Positions 25,850-34,705 are shown, numbered from the stretch's first letter. The stretch is DNA of 64,000 bases from Pseudogemmobacter faecipullorum (GCF_020539525.1 NZ_JACDXX010000011.1:62001-126000), one strand, 5' to 3'. Program-made: numbers and translations. Notes: generated from the sequence alone by a model not told the origin.

Positions 25850-27847
25850 TCAGAAGGTTTTAGCGATGGTGAATTTGATGTTGCGGCCCGGTGCGTCGCG
25901 GGTGGCGAGGCGGGGCTGGTAATCGCGGTCAAACAGGTTCTCGACGCCAAAGCGCATCTCGGTTCCGGCCAGAACGCCTTCCTGCGGGCGGTAGGTGGCG
26001 CGCAGCGCATGAACCGCATTGCCGGGGATCGCCGCCGTGGCATCGCCCTCGTCATAGCGTTTCGAGGCGGCCACCTCCCAGCTCAGATCCAGGGTATCAT
26101 CCCAGCGTTTTCCGAGGGCGAGGCGCAGGGTGTCGGTCGGGGTAAACTTATAATAATCGTTCCAGACCCAGGCGGTGCTGCGCGACGAGCCATCGACGAT
26201 ATTCGCGCTCAGCTCGCCATAGAAGCCATTGGCCATGCTATAGGCGCCCTCGATCTCAAGCCCTTTCATCGTCACGGTATTGAGACCGGATTCCGAGGTC
26301 ACATCCCAGGTGTCGGTATTGTAATAATTGCCCTTCACGCTGATCGCATCGCCCGCGGCAAAAAGGTCCGATGCACGGTAGGAGGCGCCGATCTCAAAGG
26401 TGCGCGATTTTTCGGGCGTGGTCATGTAATTGACCAGCCAGCCGCCCCAGTTCTGGTTGATGTTGGTCAGATCGTCGAGGATGGGCAGGGCTTCGGTATA
26501 GGCCGCGCTGCCGAAGATCGCGACGCCAGTGGTGAATTCATACCGCGCCGACAGACCGCCCATGACCGCGTCATTGCTGTATTTTTCATAGCCGTAGCGG
26601 GTGCCGTCGATATCCTGGGTCTCGTAGCGAAGTGCAGGCGTCAGGGTCAGGCCATTGCCGAAGCTGACCTCGTCAATGACGAAAAACGCGAGGCGCTCAT
26701 CAAGGCCACCCGGGGCGGAGGAGGCCTCCAGCCGGTCCTTGCGGATCACCTCAAAGCCCGTGCGCAGCTCATGCGAGGTGGTGCCAAGGGCAAAGAGCGC
26801 GGTGTTTTTCACCGTCAGCTTGGTGGTTTCATAGCGCAGATCGGCATTGGTCGTGGCATTGCCCGGAGCCGGTACGCCCGTTTGCAGGATCTCCTGATCG
26901 GCATAGGTCAGCGCCGCGGTCAGATCGATCAGATCATTGTCATCGGGGTTCCAGCGATAGGTCAGCGCCAGATTGCGCGACTGCATATCGCGGTCGACAT
27001 TGCCAAAGAACGGCAGATCGCTGATCGCATCATAGGGGACATCGCGTTCGGCCAGCTGGGTGTCGGTATAGGACAGCGTCACAGACTGATCGCGCGAGGC
27101 GCCGAAAGTATATTTGCCCTTCAGACTGTAGGAGGGGGTTTTAAAGCCTTCGGCTCCCAGCAGATTGCCGTCCCCATCGACCTGTTTGCCCTGGCGGCGC
27201 CAGATATAGCTGGCCAGAAACTCAAGATCTTCGGAGGGCTGCCAGGCCAGGGTGGTTGAGGAGGTGATGCCGTCGCCATTGGTGCCAAAGCTCAGGGCCT
27301 GGCGCAGCTTATAGCCAGTCTCGCCGCCGGTGAAATCCGAGGCATCTTTGGTTTCCAGCTGGATCAGACCACCGACCACGCCCGAACCATATTCAAAACT
27401 GCCGACCGTACCGCGGATCACCTCGACGCGCTTATAGAGCTCGGGATCGGTGAACAGCTGGGTACCGATGCGGTAGATCTCTTCCGAGCCCTGGGTGGCA
27501 CCGTCGATGGTGATCATCACCTTCTGATTGCTGCCATAGGTTGAGCCGCCGCCAAAGCCGCGGATATTGATGCCACTGCCGAGCGGGGTGGAGCCATTGA
27601 CCAGCGTCACCCCGGGAACCGTCGCCACCAGCTCGGCGATGGTCGAGGCCTGGCGGTCATCAAGCTCTTCCTGATCAATCTCGGTGACCGCCGTTGCGGT
27701 CTGGGTCTGCACATCCCGGCGGGTCTCAAGCACAACGGTACCGAGCGGCTCTGTGACCCGGGGCCGCTCCTGCGCGAAGGCCTGTGTTGTAACCAGCAGT
27801 GCAACGCTGCTCAGCAGAGCAGCGCGCAGGGAAATTCTGTCAGACAT
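25850..27847 (-). CDS. TonB-dependent outer-membrane receptor (haem/haemoglobin-type family)
   Basis: A 665-residue receptor from ATG 27847 with GGTGAGG upstream. A signal peptide (about 1-25, cleaved after QAFA) precedes a plug domain (ATAVTEIDQEELDDRQAST, INIRGFGGG, KRVEVIRGTVGSFEYGSG) and a 22-strand barrel ending FTIAKTF with a terminal Phe. Spacing and plug motifs fit the haemoglobin/transferrin/haem receptor group, but the substrate is not certain; I did not find a haem-specific FRAP/NPNL pair with confidence. It is the first gene of the operon with EF-hand, DUF2271, PepSY, ApbE and reductase genes. Confidence 0.85.
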   Translation of the reverse strand: MSDRISLRAALLSSVALLVTTQAFAQERPRVTEPLGTVVLETRRDVQTQTATAVTEIDQEELDDRQASTIAELVATVPGVTLVNGSTPLGSGINIRGFGGGSTYGSNQKVMITIDGATQGSEEIYRIGTQLFTDPELYKRVEVIRGTVGSFEYGSGVVGGLIQLETKDASDFTGGETGYKLRQALSFGTNGDGITSSTTLAWQPSEDLEFLASYIWRRQGKQVDGDGNLLGAEGFKTPSYSLKGKYTFGASRDQSVTLSYTDTQLAERDVPYDAISDLPFFGNVDRDMQSRNLALTYRWNPDDNDLIDLTAALTYADQEILQTGVPAPGNATTNADLRYETTKLTVKNTALFALGTTSHELRTGFEVIRKDRLEASSAPGGLDERLAFFVIDEVSFGNGLTLTPALRYETQDIDGTRYGYEKYSNDAVMGGLSARYEFTTGVAIFGSAAYTEALPILDDLTNINQNWGGWLVNYMTTPEKSRTFEIGASYRASDLFAAGDAISVKGNYYNTDTWDVTSESGLNTVTMKGLEIEGAYSMANGFYGELSANIVDGSSRSTAWVWNDYYKFTPTDTLRLALGKRWDDTLDLSWEVAASKRYDEGDATAAIPGNAVHALRATYRPQEGVLAGTEMRFGVENLFDRDYQPRLATRDAPGRNIKFTIAKTF

Positions 27848-27957
27848 AGTCTGCCTCACCTGAGCCAAAAATGTGCGGATAATCGCTGGCTGACAGGCGG
27901 CTGGCGGAGGATGTGATCGGGGGTGCCGTTCCAGACGGCCAGATCACTGGAGGTTGA

Positions 27958-27984
27958 AATGTATTACCTGATTATTTTTGTCAA
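27958..27984 (-). promoter_or_regulatory. Candidate promoter and IRO-type box upstream of the TonB receptor
   Basis: On the minus strand a perfect TTGACA (27979-27984) is followed after 15 bases by TACATT (27958-27963). Overlapping it, TGACAAAAATAATCA (27969-27983) matches the TGA-N9-TCA pattern of the alphaproteobacterial iron-rhodo (RirA) box. The position, about 110-135 bases before the receptor start in the AT-richest part of the gap, suits an iron-repressed promoter. The pattern is short, so chance occurrence is possible. The rest of 27848-28128 shows no gene. Confidence 0.42.
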
Positions 27985-28128
27985 GATGAGTCGTGTGCTC
28001 AGGACTGCCATATCCTGCGGGCTGGCGGACAGGACAGGGCAGTAGAGGGGGATGCCCGGTTTTCGGGCTTCTGGCAGGTCACAACAGGTGCGCAACCGGC
28101 TGCGACCGGGCAGGCAGAGGCTCCGGCC

Positions 28129-28761
28129 TCAGCCTGCCCGGGGGGCAAAGCCATTGCGGCTGAGAAAGCGCAGCATTTCGCGCGCATCCGGCTCAATGCC
28201 GCCAAAAGCCTCGATATAGGCGGGCAGGCGGGACAGGCGCAGCTCCATCGTCTCATCGGTCTGCATGGCAATATAGCCGATCTGCACCAGATACATGCTG
28301 CGCGCCCGCACCTCGGCCAGCTGCGGCGTGACGCCAAAGCGCAAAAACAGCTCTTTCAATGCCTGGAGCCGGATGTCATCGAGCTTGCGCACCTGGTCAA
28401 GCACCTCGCGCGACTGCAGCGCCCAGCTGCGGATCGCCAGCTCCAGCCGGTCGTCGAAAATCGGGCTGAACCAGCAGTCACTGACATTCAGCAAGGCCTC
28501 GGGCAGGCTATCGGCATAGGCGGCGGCCCGGCTGGTGATGGCTTCGGTATTCTTGCGCGCCCAGTGGCTGAGCAGCGCGGCCAGGAGCTCATCGCGGGTC
28601 TTGAAGCTCCAGTAAAAACTTGCGCGTGACAGATTTACCTTCTGCGCCAGCGGCAGGATCCGCACCGCATCGACCCCGCCTTCCAGCAGGGTCTCATAGG
28701 CCGCCTTCAGCCAGAGCTCGGCCGAGCCACGCAGATGGGGATCAGGATCGGGAAGGGTCAT
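28129..28761 (-). CDS. TetR-family transcriptional regulator
   Basis: A 210-residue regulator with an N-terminal helix-turn-helix (AAYETLLEGGVDAVRILPLAQ then KVNLSRASFYWSFKTRDELL, about residues 20-60) and a helical ligand-binding domain. It is divergent from the flavin oxidoreductase gene across about 126 bases, the usual arrangement for repressor and target. I see no clear palindromic operator there. The effector is unknown. Confidence 0.85.
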   Translation of the reverse strand: MTLPDPDPHLRGSAELWLKAAYETLLEGGVDAVRILPLAQKVNLSRASFYWSFKTRDELLAALLSHWARKNTEAITSRAAAYADSLPEALLNVSDCWFSPIFDDRLELAIRSWALQSREVLDQVRKLDDIRLQALKELFLRFGVTPQLAEVRARSMYLVQIGYIAMQTDETMELRLSRLPAYIEAFGGIEPDAREMLRFLSRNGFAPRAG

Positions 28762-28810
28762 GGCGCCATTCTACCCCACCTGGCCAGTGCTGCAAGCATG
28801 ATAAACATTA

Positions 28811-28839
28811 TTGACTGAATCATATCCACCTGCATCTAT
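28811..28839 (+). promoter_or_regulatory. Candidate promoter for the oxidoreductase gene
   Basis: TTGACT (28811-28816) is followed after 17 bases by ATCTAT (28834-28839) in an AT-rich stretch about 50 bases before the oxidoreductase start. It is the only promoter-like pair in this divergent region. A TetR operator probably overlaps, but no perfect palindrome is seen. Confidence 0.3.
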
Positions 28840-28887
28840 ATCCTAGTCACTGGTGTATAGGGTCGCGCCCCGGGCCAGGACAGATCC

Positions 28888-30936
28888 ATGGAGCCACAGA
28901 TGTCGCACGATCCGCTTCTTCAGCCCTATACGCTTAAACATGTGACCTTCCGTAACCGGCTGATGACCTCCTCGCATGAGCCTGCCTATCCCGAGGATGG
29001 CATGCCCAAGGGGCGCTACCGCGCCTATCACGTCGCCCGGGCAAAGGCCGGGATCGCGCTGACCATGACCGCAGGCTCGGTGGCGGTGTCGCGCGACAGC
29101 CCGCCGGTCTTTAACAATATCCTTGCCTACCGCGATGAGGTGGTCGGCTGGATGAAAGAACTGGTCGATGAATGCCATGATCATGGCGCGAAGGTGATGA
29201 TCCAGCTCACCCATCTGGGGCGGCGCACGCGCTGGGACAAAGGTGACTGGCTGCCGGTGGTCGCCCCGACCATGGAGCGCGAACCGGCGCATCGCGCCTT
29301 TGGCAAGCTGATCGAGCACTGGGATATCACCCGCATCATCGGCGATTTTGCCGATGCGGCCGAGCGGATGAAAGCCGCGGGCGTTGACGGCATCGACTTT
29401 GAGAGCTTTGGCCATCTGCTCTCGCAATTCTGGTCGCCGATGAGCAATGAGTTGCAGAATGAATATGGTGGTTCGCTGGAAAACCGGATGCGCTTTTCGC
29501 TTGAGGTGCTGGCTGCGGTGCGCAAGCGCGTCGGGCCGGATTTCCTGCTCGGCATCCGTTATGTCGCCGATGAGGACAGCCCGAAAGGCTATGACAAGGC
29601 CGAAGGCATGGAGATTTCGCGCCGCCTGAAAGCCAGCGGCCTGGTCGATTTCCTCAATGTCAGCCGTGGCCATATCGAGACCGATGCCGGGCTGACCGAT
29701 AATATCCCGATCATGGGCATGGCCTCGGCGCCGCATCTGGATCTGGCGGGCGAGGTGCGGGCCGAGACCCGTTTCCCGGTCTTTCACGCCACCCGGATCC
29801 AGGATGTTGCCACCGCGCGACATGCCATCGCCAGCGGCAAGGTTGATATGATCGGCATGACGCGCGCGCATATGGCCGATCCGCAGATCATGCGCAAAAT
29901 CCTCGAGGGGCGTGAAGAGGATATCCGGCCCTGCGTCGGTGCGAATTATTGCCTCGACCGGATCTATCAGGGCGGGATGGCGCTTTGTCTGCACAACCCC
30001 GCCACCGGGCGGGAAGAGACCATGCCGCATGACATCGCTAAGGCGCAAGACCGTCAGCATGTGGTTGTGGTCGGCGCGGGGCCGGGCGGTCTGGAAGCGG
30101 CCCGGGTTGCCGCCGAGCGCGGCCATAGGGTTACGGTCTTCGAGGCCGGTCCGCGGGCCGGGGGGCAGATCCTGCTCACCGCCACCTCACCGCGCCGCCG
30201 CGAGATGATCGGCATTATCGACTGGCGCCTCGCGCAATGCGAAAAACTGGGGGTCAGCTTCCGCTTTAACACCTGGGCTGAGAAAGAGGATGTCCTAGCA
30301 CTCCAGCCCGATGTGGTGATCGTTGCCACCGGCGGGCTGCCCCATACTGCCATTCTCGATGCCGGAAATGAGCTGGCGCATTCGGCCTGGGATATTCTCT
30401 CGGGCGATGTGAAGCCGGGGCAGAATGTGCTGATCTATGACGATGCCGGCGATCATGCCGGGCTGCAGGCCGCCGAGGTGATCGCCAAAGCCGGGGGCCG
30501 GGTTGAGATCATGACCCGCGACCGCTCTTTCGCCCCCGAGGTCATGGCGATGAACCTTGTGCCCTATATGCGCAGCCTGCAAAGCCTTGATGTCACCTTT
30601 ACCGTGACATTCCTGCTCGAGGCGGTGCGTAGAGAGGGCAATCAGCTGATCGGTGTGATCGGCAGCGATTACGGCGGGGTGCGCAAAGAGCAGCTCTATG
30701 ACCAGATCATCGTCAATAACGGCACCCGTCCGAATGCGGATCTTTATCTGGAGCTGCAGGGCCTGTCGCTGAATGAAGGCGCGGTGGATTATACCGCGAT
30801 GATCGGCGGCACGCCTCAGGCGGCGGTCAGCAATCGTGAAGGGCAGTTCCGCCTCTACCGCATCGGTGATGCCGTGGCGGCCCGCAACACCCATGCCGCA
30901 ATTTATGATGCTTTGCGGCTGGTGAAAGATATCTGA
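28888..30936 (+). CDS. FMN/Fe-S/FAD-type NADH:flavin oxidoreductase (dienoyl-CoA reductase / TMADH-like)
   Basis: A 682-residue enzyme with an N-terminal Old Yellow Enzyme TIM barrel (about 10-345, including GVDGIDFESFGHLLSQFWSP and NEYGGSLENRMRF) and a C-terminal FAD/NAD-binding half (VVVVGAGPGGLEAARVAAERG from about residue 392). This layout is that of 2,4-dienoyl-CoA reductase, trimethylamine dehydrogenase and N-methyl-amine demethylases. The linker Fe-S motif is odd: C349, C355 and C367 are present but A352 stands where the second Cys is expected. Context gives no substrate; an N-demethylase or enal/enone reductase is possible. Confidence 0.82.
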   Translation: MEPQMSHDPLLQPYTLKHVTFRNRLMTSSHEPAYPEDGMPKGRYRAYHVARAKAGIALTMTAGSVAVSRDSPPVFNNILAYRDEVVGWMKELVDECHDHGAKVMIQLTHLGRRTRWDKGDWLPVVAPTMEREPAHRAFGKLIEHWDITRIIGDFADAAERMKAAGVDGIDFESFGHLLSQFWSPMSNELQNEYGGSLENRMRFSLEVLAAVRKRVGPDFLLGIRYVADEDSPKGYDKAEGMEISRRLKASGLVDFLNVSRGHIETDAGLTDNIPIMGMASAPHLDLAGEVRAETRFPVFHATRIQDVATARHAIASGKVDMIGMTRAHMADPQIMRKILEGREEDIRPCVGANYCLDRIYQGGMALCLHNPATGREETMPHDIAKAQDRQHVVVVGAGPGGLEAARVAAERGHRVTVFEAGPRAGGQILLTATSPRRREMIGIIDWRLAQCEKLGVSFRFNTWAEKEDVLALQPDVVIVATGGLPHTAILDAGNELAHSAWDILSGDVKPGQNVLIYDDAGDHAGLQAAEVIAKAGGRVEIMTRDRSFAPEVMAMNLVPYMRSLQSLDVTFTVTFLLEAVRREGNQLIGVIGSDYGGVRKEQLYDQIIVNNGTRPNADLYLELQGLSLNEGAVDYTAMIGGTPQAAVSNREGQFRLYRIGDAVAARNTHAAIYDALRLVKDI

Positions 30937-31211
30937 TCCCCGATGCCGGGCCGGTGCTTTCCCTATGGCGCCGGCCCGGCAGCAGACCGGGAAAGACAAG
31001 ACCGGGGTGGCCTGGACCGGGGAGACTAGGGCCGGGAAGGCCAGGGTCGGGCCCCGCCCCCTGGCCATCAGCCACTGACAAACCGCGGCCGGAGATGCGC
31101 CTGTTCTCACCCGGTCACGCCGAAGCGATCCCGGCCCTGACATGGCCCCGGCGGTCACTCGCCTGCTCAGGAGCCTGGTCCTTTGCAGGCGATCGGCCGC
31201 TCCGGACCCTC

Positions 31212-33338
31212 TCAGAATTTCATCTGCGCGGTGAGATAGAAATTCCGGCCCGCTTCGGGGAAGCCCTCGGTCACGGCATAGTCGCGGTCAAAAAGATTGC
31301 GAATGCCAAAGTAAAGCGCGGCCTGCTCGCTCGCCTGCCAGCTGCCATCGAGATTGGCGAGCGCAAAGCCAGACATGTTGCTGTAGATCGGATTATTGCG
31401 ATCTCCCGAGCCAATGGCAGGGTCAGACCAGCGGCTTGAATAAAGTTCGAGCGAGGGCGAGAGGGTCAGCTTTTCGCTGGCCTGCCAGTCGAGCTTCACA
31501 TAGGCTTTATGCTGCGGAATATCGGTGATCCTGGCGCCGTTGGTCACCGGATCCTTCACCGAAAGGTCAAGCCAGGTGTAATTGACCTGAAGCGCCAGGG
31601 TCCCGGTCAGATCAGCGGTGGCGGCAATCTCGAAACCGGCATAGCGGGCTTTGGCAAGGTTTTGCCGCTGTGACAGCACGGTCGGGCTGCTGCTGATCTC
31701 GATGGTCTGGATCAGATCCCTGACCTCGCTGTAAAACAGCGCGCCCTCGACCGCCACTGGCCCCAGATCGCCCTTATAGCCCAGTTCGAAATTGGTGGCG
31801 CGTTCGGGTTTCAGATCGGGATTGGGCACCATGGTGCCAAAGCTGGTGCTGTAGCGATGGAACAGGGTCGGGAAAGCGGTGCGCGAAGAAAGACTGGCGT
31901 GATATTCCCCGCCATTGCCGGCCTCCTGGATCACTGCCATCTGCCAGTTGAGCGCATCAACGCTCAGCGGTGCATAGCCAGTGGAAAGGCTGGAGCGTTT
32001 GGCCTCTTTGACCTCGGCGCTCTCATAGCTGAGGCCCGCCACCAGGCGCAGATCATCGCGGATCCGCCAGGTATCCTCGACTGCGAAGCTGAGGGTTTCC
32101 TCGATGCTGCGCTCGCTCGGGTCGATGCGCGACAGGGTCGGGTGGTCAGGGCGGGCGTAATTGGTTTCCTCATGCACATCGCGCCGCAGATGCGTTGCAA
32201 ATTTCAGATCATGCGCTCCGGTGGTCAGGCCATATTCCAGGCTCGCCCCGACCGAGTGGTCATCGTAGACGCTGTTGAACGCCCGCCCGAGGCTCTGGAC
32301 CTGATGGCTGGCATCATCCCAGGCCGACAGGATATTGTCGAAAGTGTTGTAATAGACCCTGGTCTTCAGAGTGCCGGTCCCGAGCGCGGTATGGGAATAG
32401 AAGGCAAGGCTGCTGATATCCCATTCTGGCCAGGTCCAGTCGCGCTGGGTCGAACCACCCCCGCTGCCCGGGAAACCGCTTACCGGCAGCCGCGTGCTGT
32501 AAGGCGCGCTTTTCGAGCCCTCCTGCCGGGTATAGCTCAGCACATATTCATCCGTGGCATTCGGCGTATAGCCGAATTTCAGGTTCAGCCGGCTGTCATC
32601 GGTCCCGGAATCCCGGCGCAGGCCCTCGTCCTGATAGGGATAGGCCGGGTTGGGGGCGAAATCGCGCGACAGATAAAAGCCGTCGCTGTCGCGCCGCATA
32701 TAGCTGATCTGGGCATACCAGCTCTCCTGCCGGGTACCAAAGGAGAGATAGCCGTTGCGCCCCGTCACATCGCCGCGATTGCCGGCCTCTGCGCCCAGCC
32801 GGGCCTCACCTTCAAAGGGTTTTTCCGGCTTTCGGGTCACCAGATTGATCGCGCCGCCCATGCCGCCCGGGCCGTTGATCACCGATACATAGCTTTTCTG
32901 AACCTGCACTTCGGCCAGGTCGGGTACCAGAAAACGGCCATAATCCAGCCGGTTATCGGCGGGCAGAAACACCCGGATGCCATCAATCGACAGCGGCACA
33001 TGCCAGCGGTCAAAGCCACGCACAAAGATCTCGCGCTCATTGCGTGACCCGCCGCCCGAGCTGATCGCGCTCACCCCCGGCTGAGTGGCAAGGGCATCCT
33101 CGAGTGTCAGGCGGTTCTCCTGCATCGCGGTCTCGCCGGTGGTGCGGCTGACCGAGCCGCCCTGGCCCTGATCATCATCCCCGAGATAAATCGTCCCAAG
33201 GGCGAAGCCCTCGCCTCCGGCTGGAGTCTGTGCCGTATTCTGGGCCGTGCTCTGTGCCGAGAGCGGCAAAGAGTACAGCGCAGGCAGGATAAAGCCTGTC
33301 AGAGCAAGCCGCCCGATCAGGCTGACAGAATAATTCAC
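31212..33338 (-). CDS. TonB-dependent outer-membrane receptor (siderophore/oxyanion-type, substrate unknown)
   Basis: A 708-residue receptor. GTG 33338 with GGGAGG eight bases upstream is preferred to a TTG 15 bases earlier. A signal peptide (about 1-28, cleaved near LSA/QS) precedes the plug (AMQENRLTLEDALATQPGVS, ERIFVRGFDRW-like segment, KSYVSVINGPGGMGGAINLVTR) and a barrel ending FYLTAQMKF with a terminal Phe. It is divergent from the DUF2478/BtuFCD-type transport operon and shares a pair of inverted 22-bp operators with it, so both probably move the same metal complex. The 30937-31211 gap downstream has only GC-rich imperfect GACCGGGG-like repeats and no gene. Confidence 0.87.
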   Translation of the reverse strand: MNYSVSLIGRLALTGFILPALYSLPLSAQSTAQNTAQTPAGGEGFALGTIYLGDDDQGQGGSVSRTTGETAMQENRLTLEDALATQPGVSAISSGGGSRNEREIFVRGFDRWHVPLSIDGIRVFLPADNRLDYGRFLVPDLAEVQVQKSYVSVINGPGGMGGAINLVTRKPEKPFEGEARLGAEAGNRGDVTGRNGYLSFGTRQESWYAQISYMRRDSDGFYLSRDFAPNPAYPYQDEGLRRDSGTDDSRLNLKFGYTPNATDEYVLSYTRQEGSKSAPYSTRLPVSGFPGSGGGSTQRDWTWPEWDISSLAFYSHTALGTGTLKTRVYYNTFDNILSAWDDASHQVQSLGRAFNSVYDDHSVGASLEYGLTTGAHDLKFATHLRRDVHEETNYARPDHPTLSRIDPSERSIEETLSFAVEDTWRIRDDLRLVAGLSYESAEVKEAKRSSLSTGYAPLSVDALNWQMAVIQEAGNGGEYHASLSSRTAFPTLFHRYSTSFGTMVPNPDLKPERATNFELGYKGDLGPVAVEGALFYSEVRDLIQTIEISSSPTVLSQRQNLAKARYAGFEIAATADLTGTLALQVNYTWLDLSVKDPVTNGARITDIPQHKAYVKLDWQASEKLTLSPSLELYSSRWSDPAIGSGDRNNPIYSNMSGFALANLDGSWQASEQAALYFGIRNLFDRDYAVTEGFPEAGRNFYLTAQMKF

Positions 33339-33387
33339 GCTTAGGCCTCCCAAAGTTCCCAGGTCGCCATGTCTCCGATGGCGATTC

Positions 33388-33409
33388 GATATGTATGATG
33401 AAACATATC
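33388..33409. promoter_or_regulatory. 22-bp palindromic operator, TonB-receptor side
   Basis: Arms GATATGT (33388-33394) and ACATATC (33403-33409) flank eight bases. The whole 22-bp site recurs once, inverted and with a single mismatch, at 33540-33561. This copy lies 50-71 bases before the TonB receptor start, where a repressor or activator would act. The arm sequence does not match Fur or RirA boxes that I know; it loosely resembles ModE-type boxes with TATA-rich arms. Confidence 0.65.
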
Positions 33410-33539
33410 CCTTGCCCTCAGCAAGATTTGGCCGGCTGCCCGGTCAGGGCGTGGCATTTCCGGCACAACATCCGCCCTGCGAGGGTGCTTTCCCGGAGGG
33501 CAGAGCGATCCGGCCTCACCCCCCTTGAAAACTCCGAGT

Positions 33540-33561
33540 GATATGTTTCAGCATACATATC
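33540..33561. promoter_or_regulatory. 22-bp palindromic operator, DUF2478 side
   Basis: This is the inverted copy of the site at 33388-33409, with 21 of 22 bases identical and arms GATATGT and ACATATC. It ends 21 bases before the ATG of the DUF2478 gene, consistent with repression by blocking the promoter or early transcript. The centres of the two copies are 152 bases apart. No regulator gene for the locus is found nearby. Confidence 0.65.
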
Positions 33562-33582
33562 GCTTGCGGACAGGAAGGTATG

Positions 33583-34164
33583 ATGGACATTGGCTATCTC
33601 TGTACGGAACCGGAGCATCTGACCGATGCGATTCTGGCGCAGGTCGCTGAAAGGGCGCAGGCAGCAGGCCTTGCTCTGGCCGGGACGGTGCAACTTTCGC
33701 CGCCTGAAGCCAGCCGCGAGAAATGCGATATCGTGCTGCGCCTGCTGCCCGGGGGGCCGGTCCGCAATATCAGCCTGGCACTCGGCCCGCTGGCCATCAG
33801 CTGTCGCCTTGATGCCGGGGCACTGGAGGAAGCGGTGATGCTGGTGCATCAGCGTCTTGGCTCTGCCCAGGGGCTGGTGGTGAATAAATTCGGTCGCCAG
33901 GAGGCGGCAGGACGCGGCCTGGTTGAGGCGATTGGCATGGCCTGCAGTGAGAATATGCCGGTTCTGGTCGGAGTTTCACCGCTATGGCGCCAGGCTTTCC
34001 TCGATTTTGCCGCAGGTACGGCTGAAGCGCTGCAGCCGGATGTGGATCAGATCCTGGCCTGGCTGACGGCCCGCGCCAGGCCTTTGCCTGCCGGTGCCCG
34101 GTCCGACGGAGCCCTGTCCGCCGGTTTCCTGGCCGCCGGTGCCCTGGCAGGCGGAGCGGTCTGA
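33583..34164 (+). CDS. DUF2478 domain protein
   Basis: A 193-residue cytoplasmic protein from ATG 33583, preceded by AGGAAGG; an ATG three bases earlier is possible. MDIGYLCTEPE, the Cys in SREKCDIVLRLLPGG, and the block LVVNKFGRQEAAGRGLVEAI match DUF2478, a family I recall as frequently encoded near molybdenum-related and metal transport genes. No P-loop is present. The last ~30 residues are a Gly/Ala-rich low-complexity tail (ALSAGFLAAGALAGGAV) unlike the rest. It heads the transport operon, and its function is unknown. Confidence 0.72.
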   Translation: MDIGYLCTEPEHLTDAILAQVAERAQAAGLALAGTVQLSPPEASREKCDIVLRLLPGGPVRNISLALGPLAISCRLDAGALEEAVMLVHQRLGSAQGLVVNKFGRQEAAGRGLVEAIGMACSENMPVLVGVSPLWRQAFLDFAAGTAEALQPDVDQILAWLTARARPLPAGARSDGALSAGFLAAGALAGGAV

Positions 34165-34228
34165 TGCGGCGGATTGCAGGCCGGTTTATATCCGCAAACA
34201 CCGCCGCCCCTGCCGGGGAGCGCCAGCG

Positions 34229-34705
34229 ATGACTGAGACCCTGGAGGATCCGCTGCGCCCCTATGAAGAGGCCGTGGCTTTGCCCGGCGCGTTTCAGGCA
34301 GGTCTGTGGTTCATCGGGCGTATCCGCACCCCCTGGCTCAGGCGGGAAGACTGCCCGAAACGCGGTGATCCGCTGCATGGGCCGGATTGCCTGATCGAGA
34401 TCGGGGAGCTCTGGACGCCTGGCCTGCATGGCATCGATGCGCATCAGAACCTGCAGATCCTCTACTGGATGCATCTGTCGCGCCGCGATGCGGTGCGGCA
34501 AAACCCGCATAACATCGCAGGCTCGACCGGCACTTTCGCGCTGCGCTCGCCCTTGCGGCCCAATCCCATCGCCTCCTCGCTGGTCAGGCTGATCGCCGTT
34601 GAGGCCGGGTGTCTGAGGGTGCGCGGCCTCGATTGTGTCGATGCAACGCCGCTGATCGATGTGAAACCTGAATTCGGAGCATTCTGGTGCGATACTCCCC
34701 GTTAA
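34229..34705 (+). CDS. TrmO/TsaA-like (VirR-type beta-barrel) protein
   Basis: A 158-residue protein from ATG 34229. The fold signature appears as LWFIGRIRTPWL (about 26-37), WMHLSRRD, GTFALRSPLRPNPIASSLVRL (the RPNPI motif of TrmO) and VDATPLIDVKPE. TrmO methylates the N6 of t6A37 in tRNA with S-adenosylmethionine, but many TsaA-like proteins in metal-transport operons may act otherwise. Its 3' end overlaps the binding-protein gene by 19 bases, so it is embedded in the operon. The role here is open. Confidence 0.7.
   Translation: MTETLEDPLRPYEEAVALPGAFQAGLWFIGRIRTPWLRREDCPKRGDPLHGPDCLIEIGELWTPGLHGIDAHQNLQILYWMHLSRRDAVRQNPHNIAGSTGTFALRSPLRPNPIASSLVRLIAVEAGCLRVRGLDCVDATPLIDVKPEFGAFWCDTPR

Noticed and set aside
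25682-27259. Long plus-strand frame over the TonB receptor and EF-hand genes
   Set aside because: It crosses two well-supported minus-strand genes and their gap, and its translation shows no domain.
30937-31211. GC-rich region with repeated GACCGGGG-like motifs
   Set aside because: Repeats are short and imperfect, with no regular spacing, so neither a CRISPR array nor a defined repeat family is supported.
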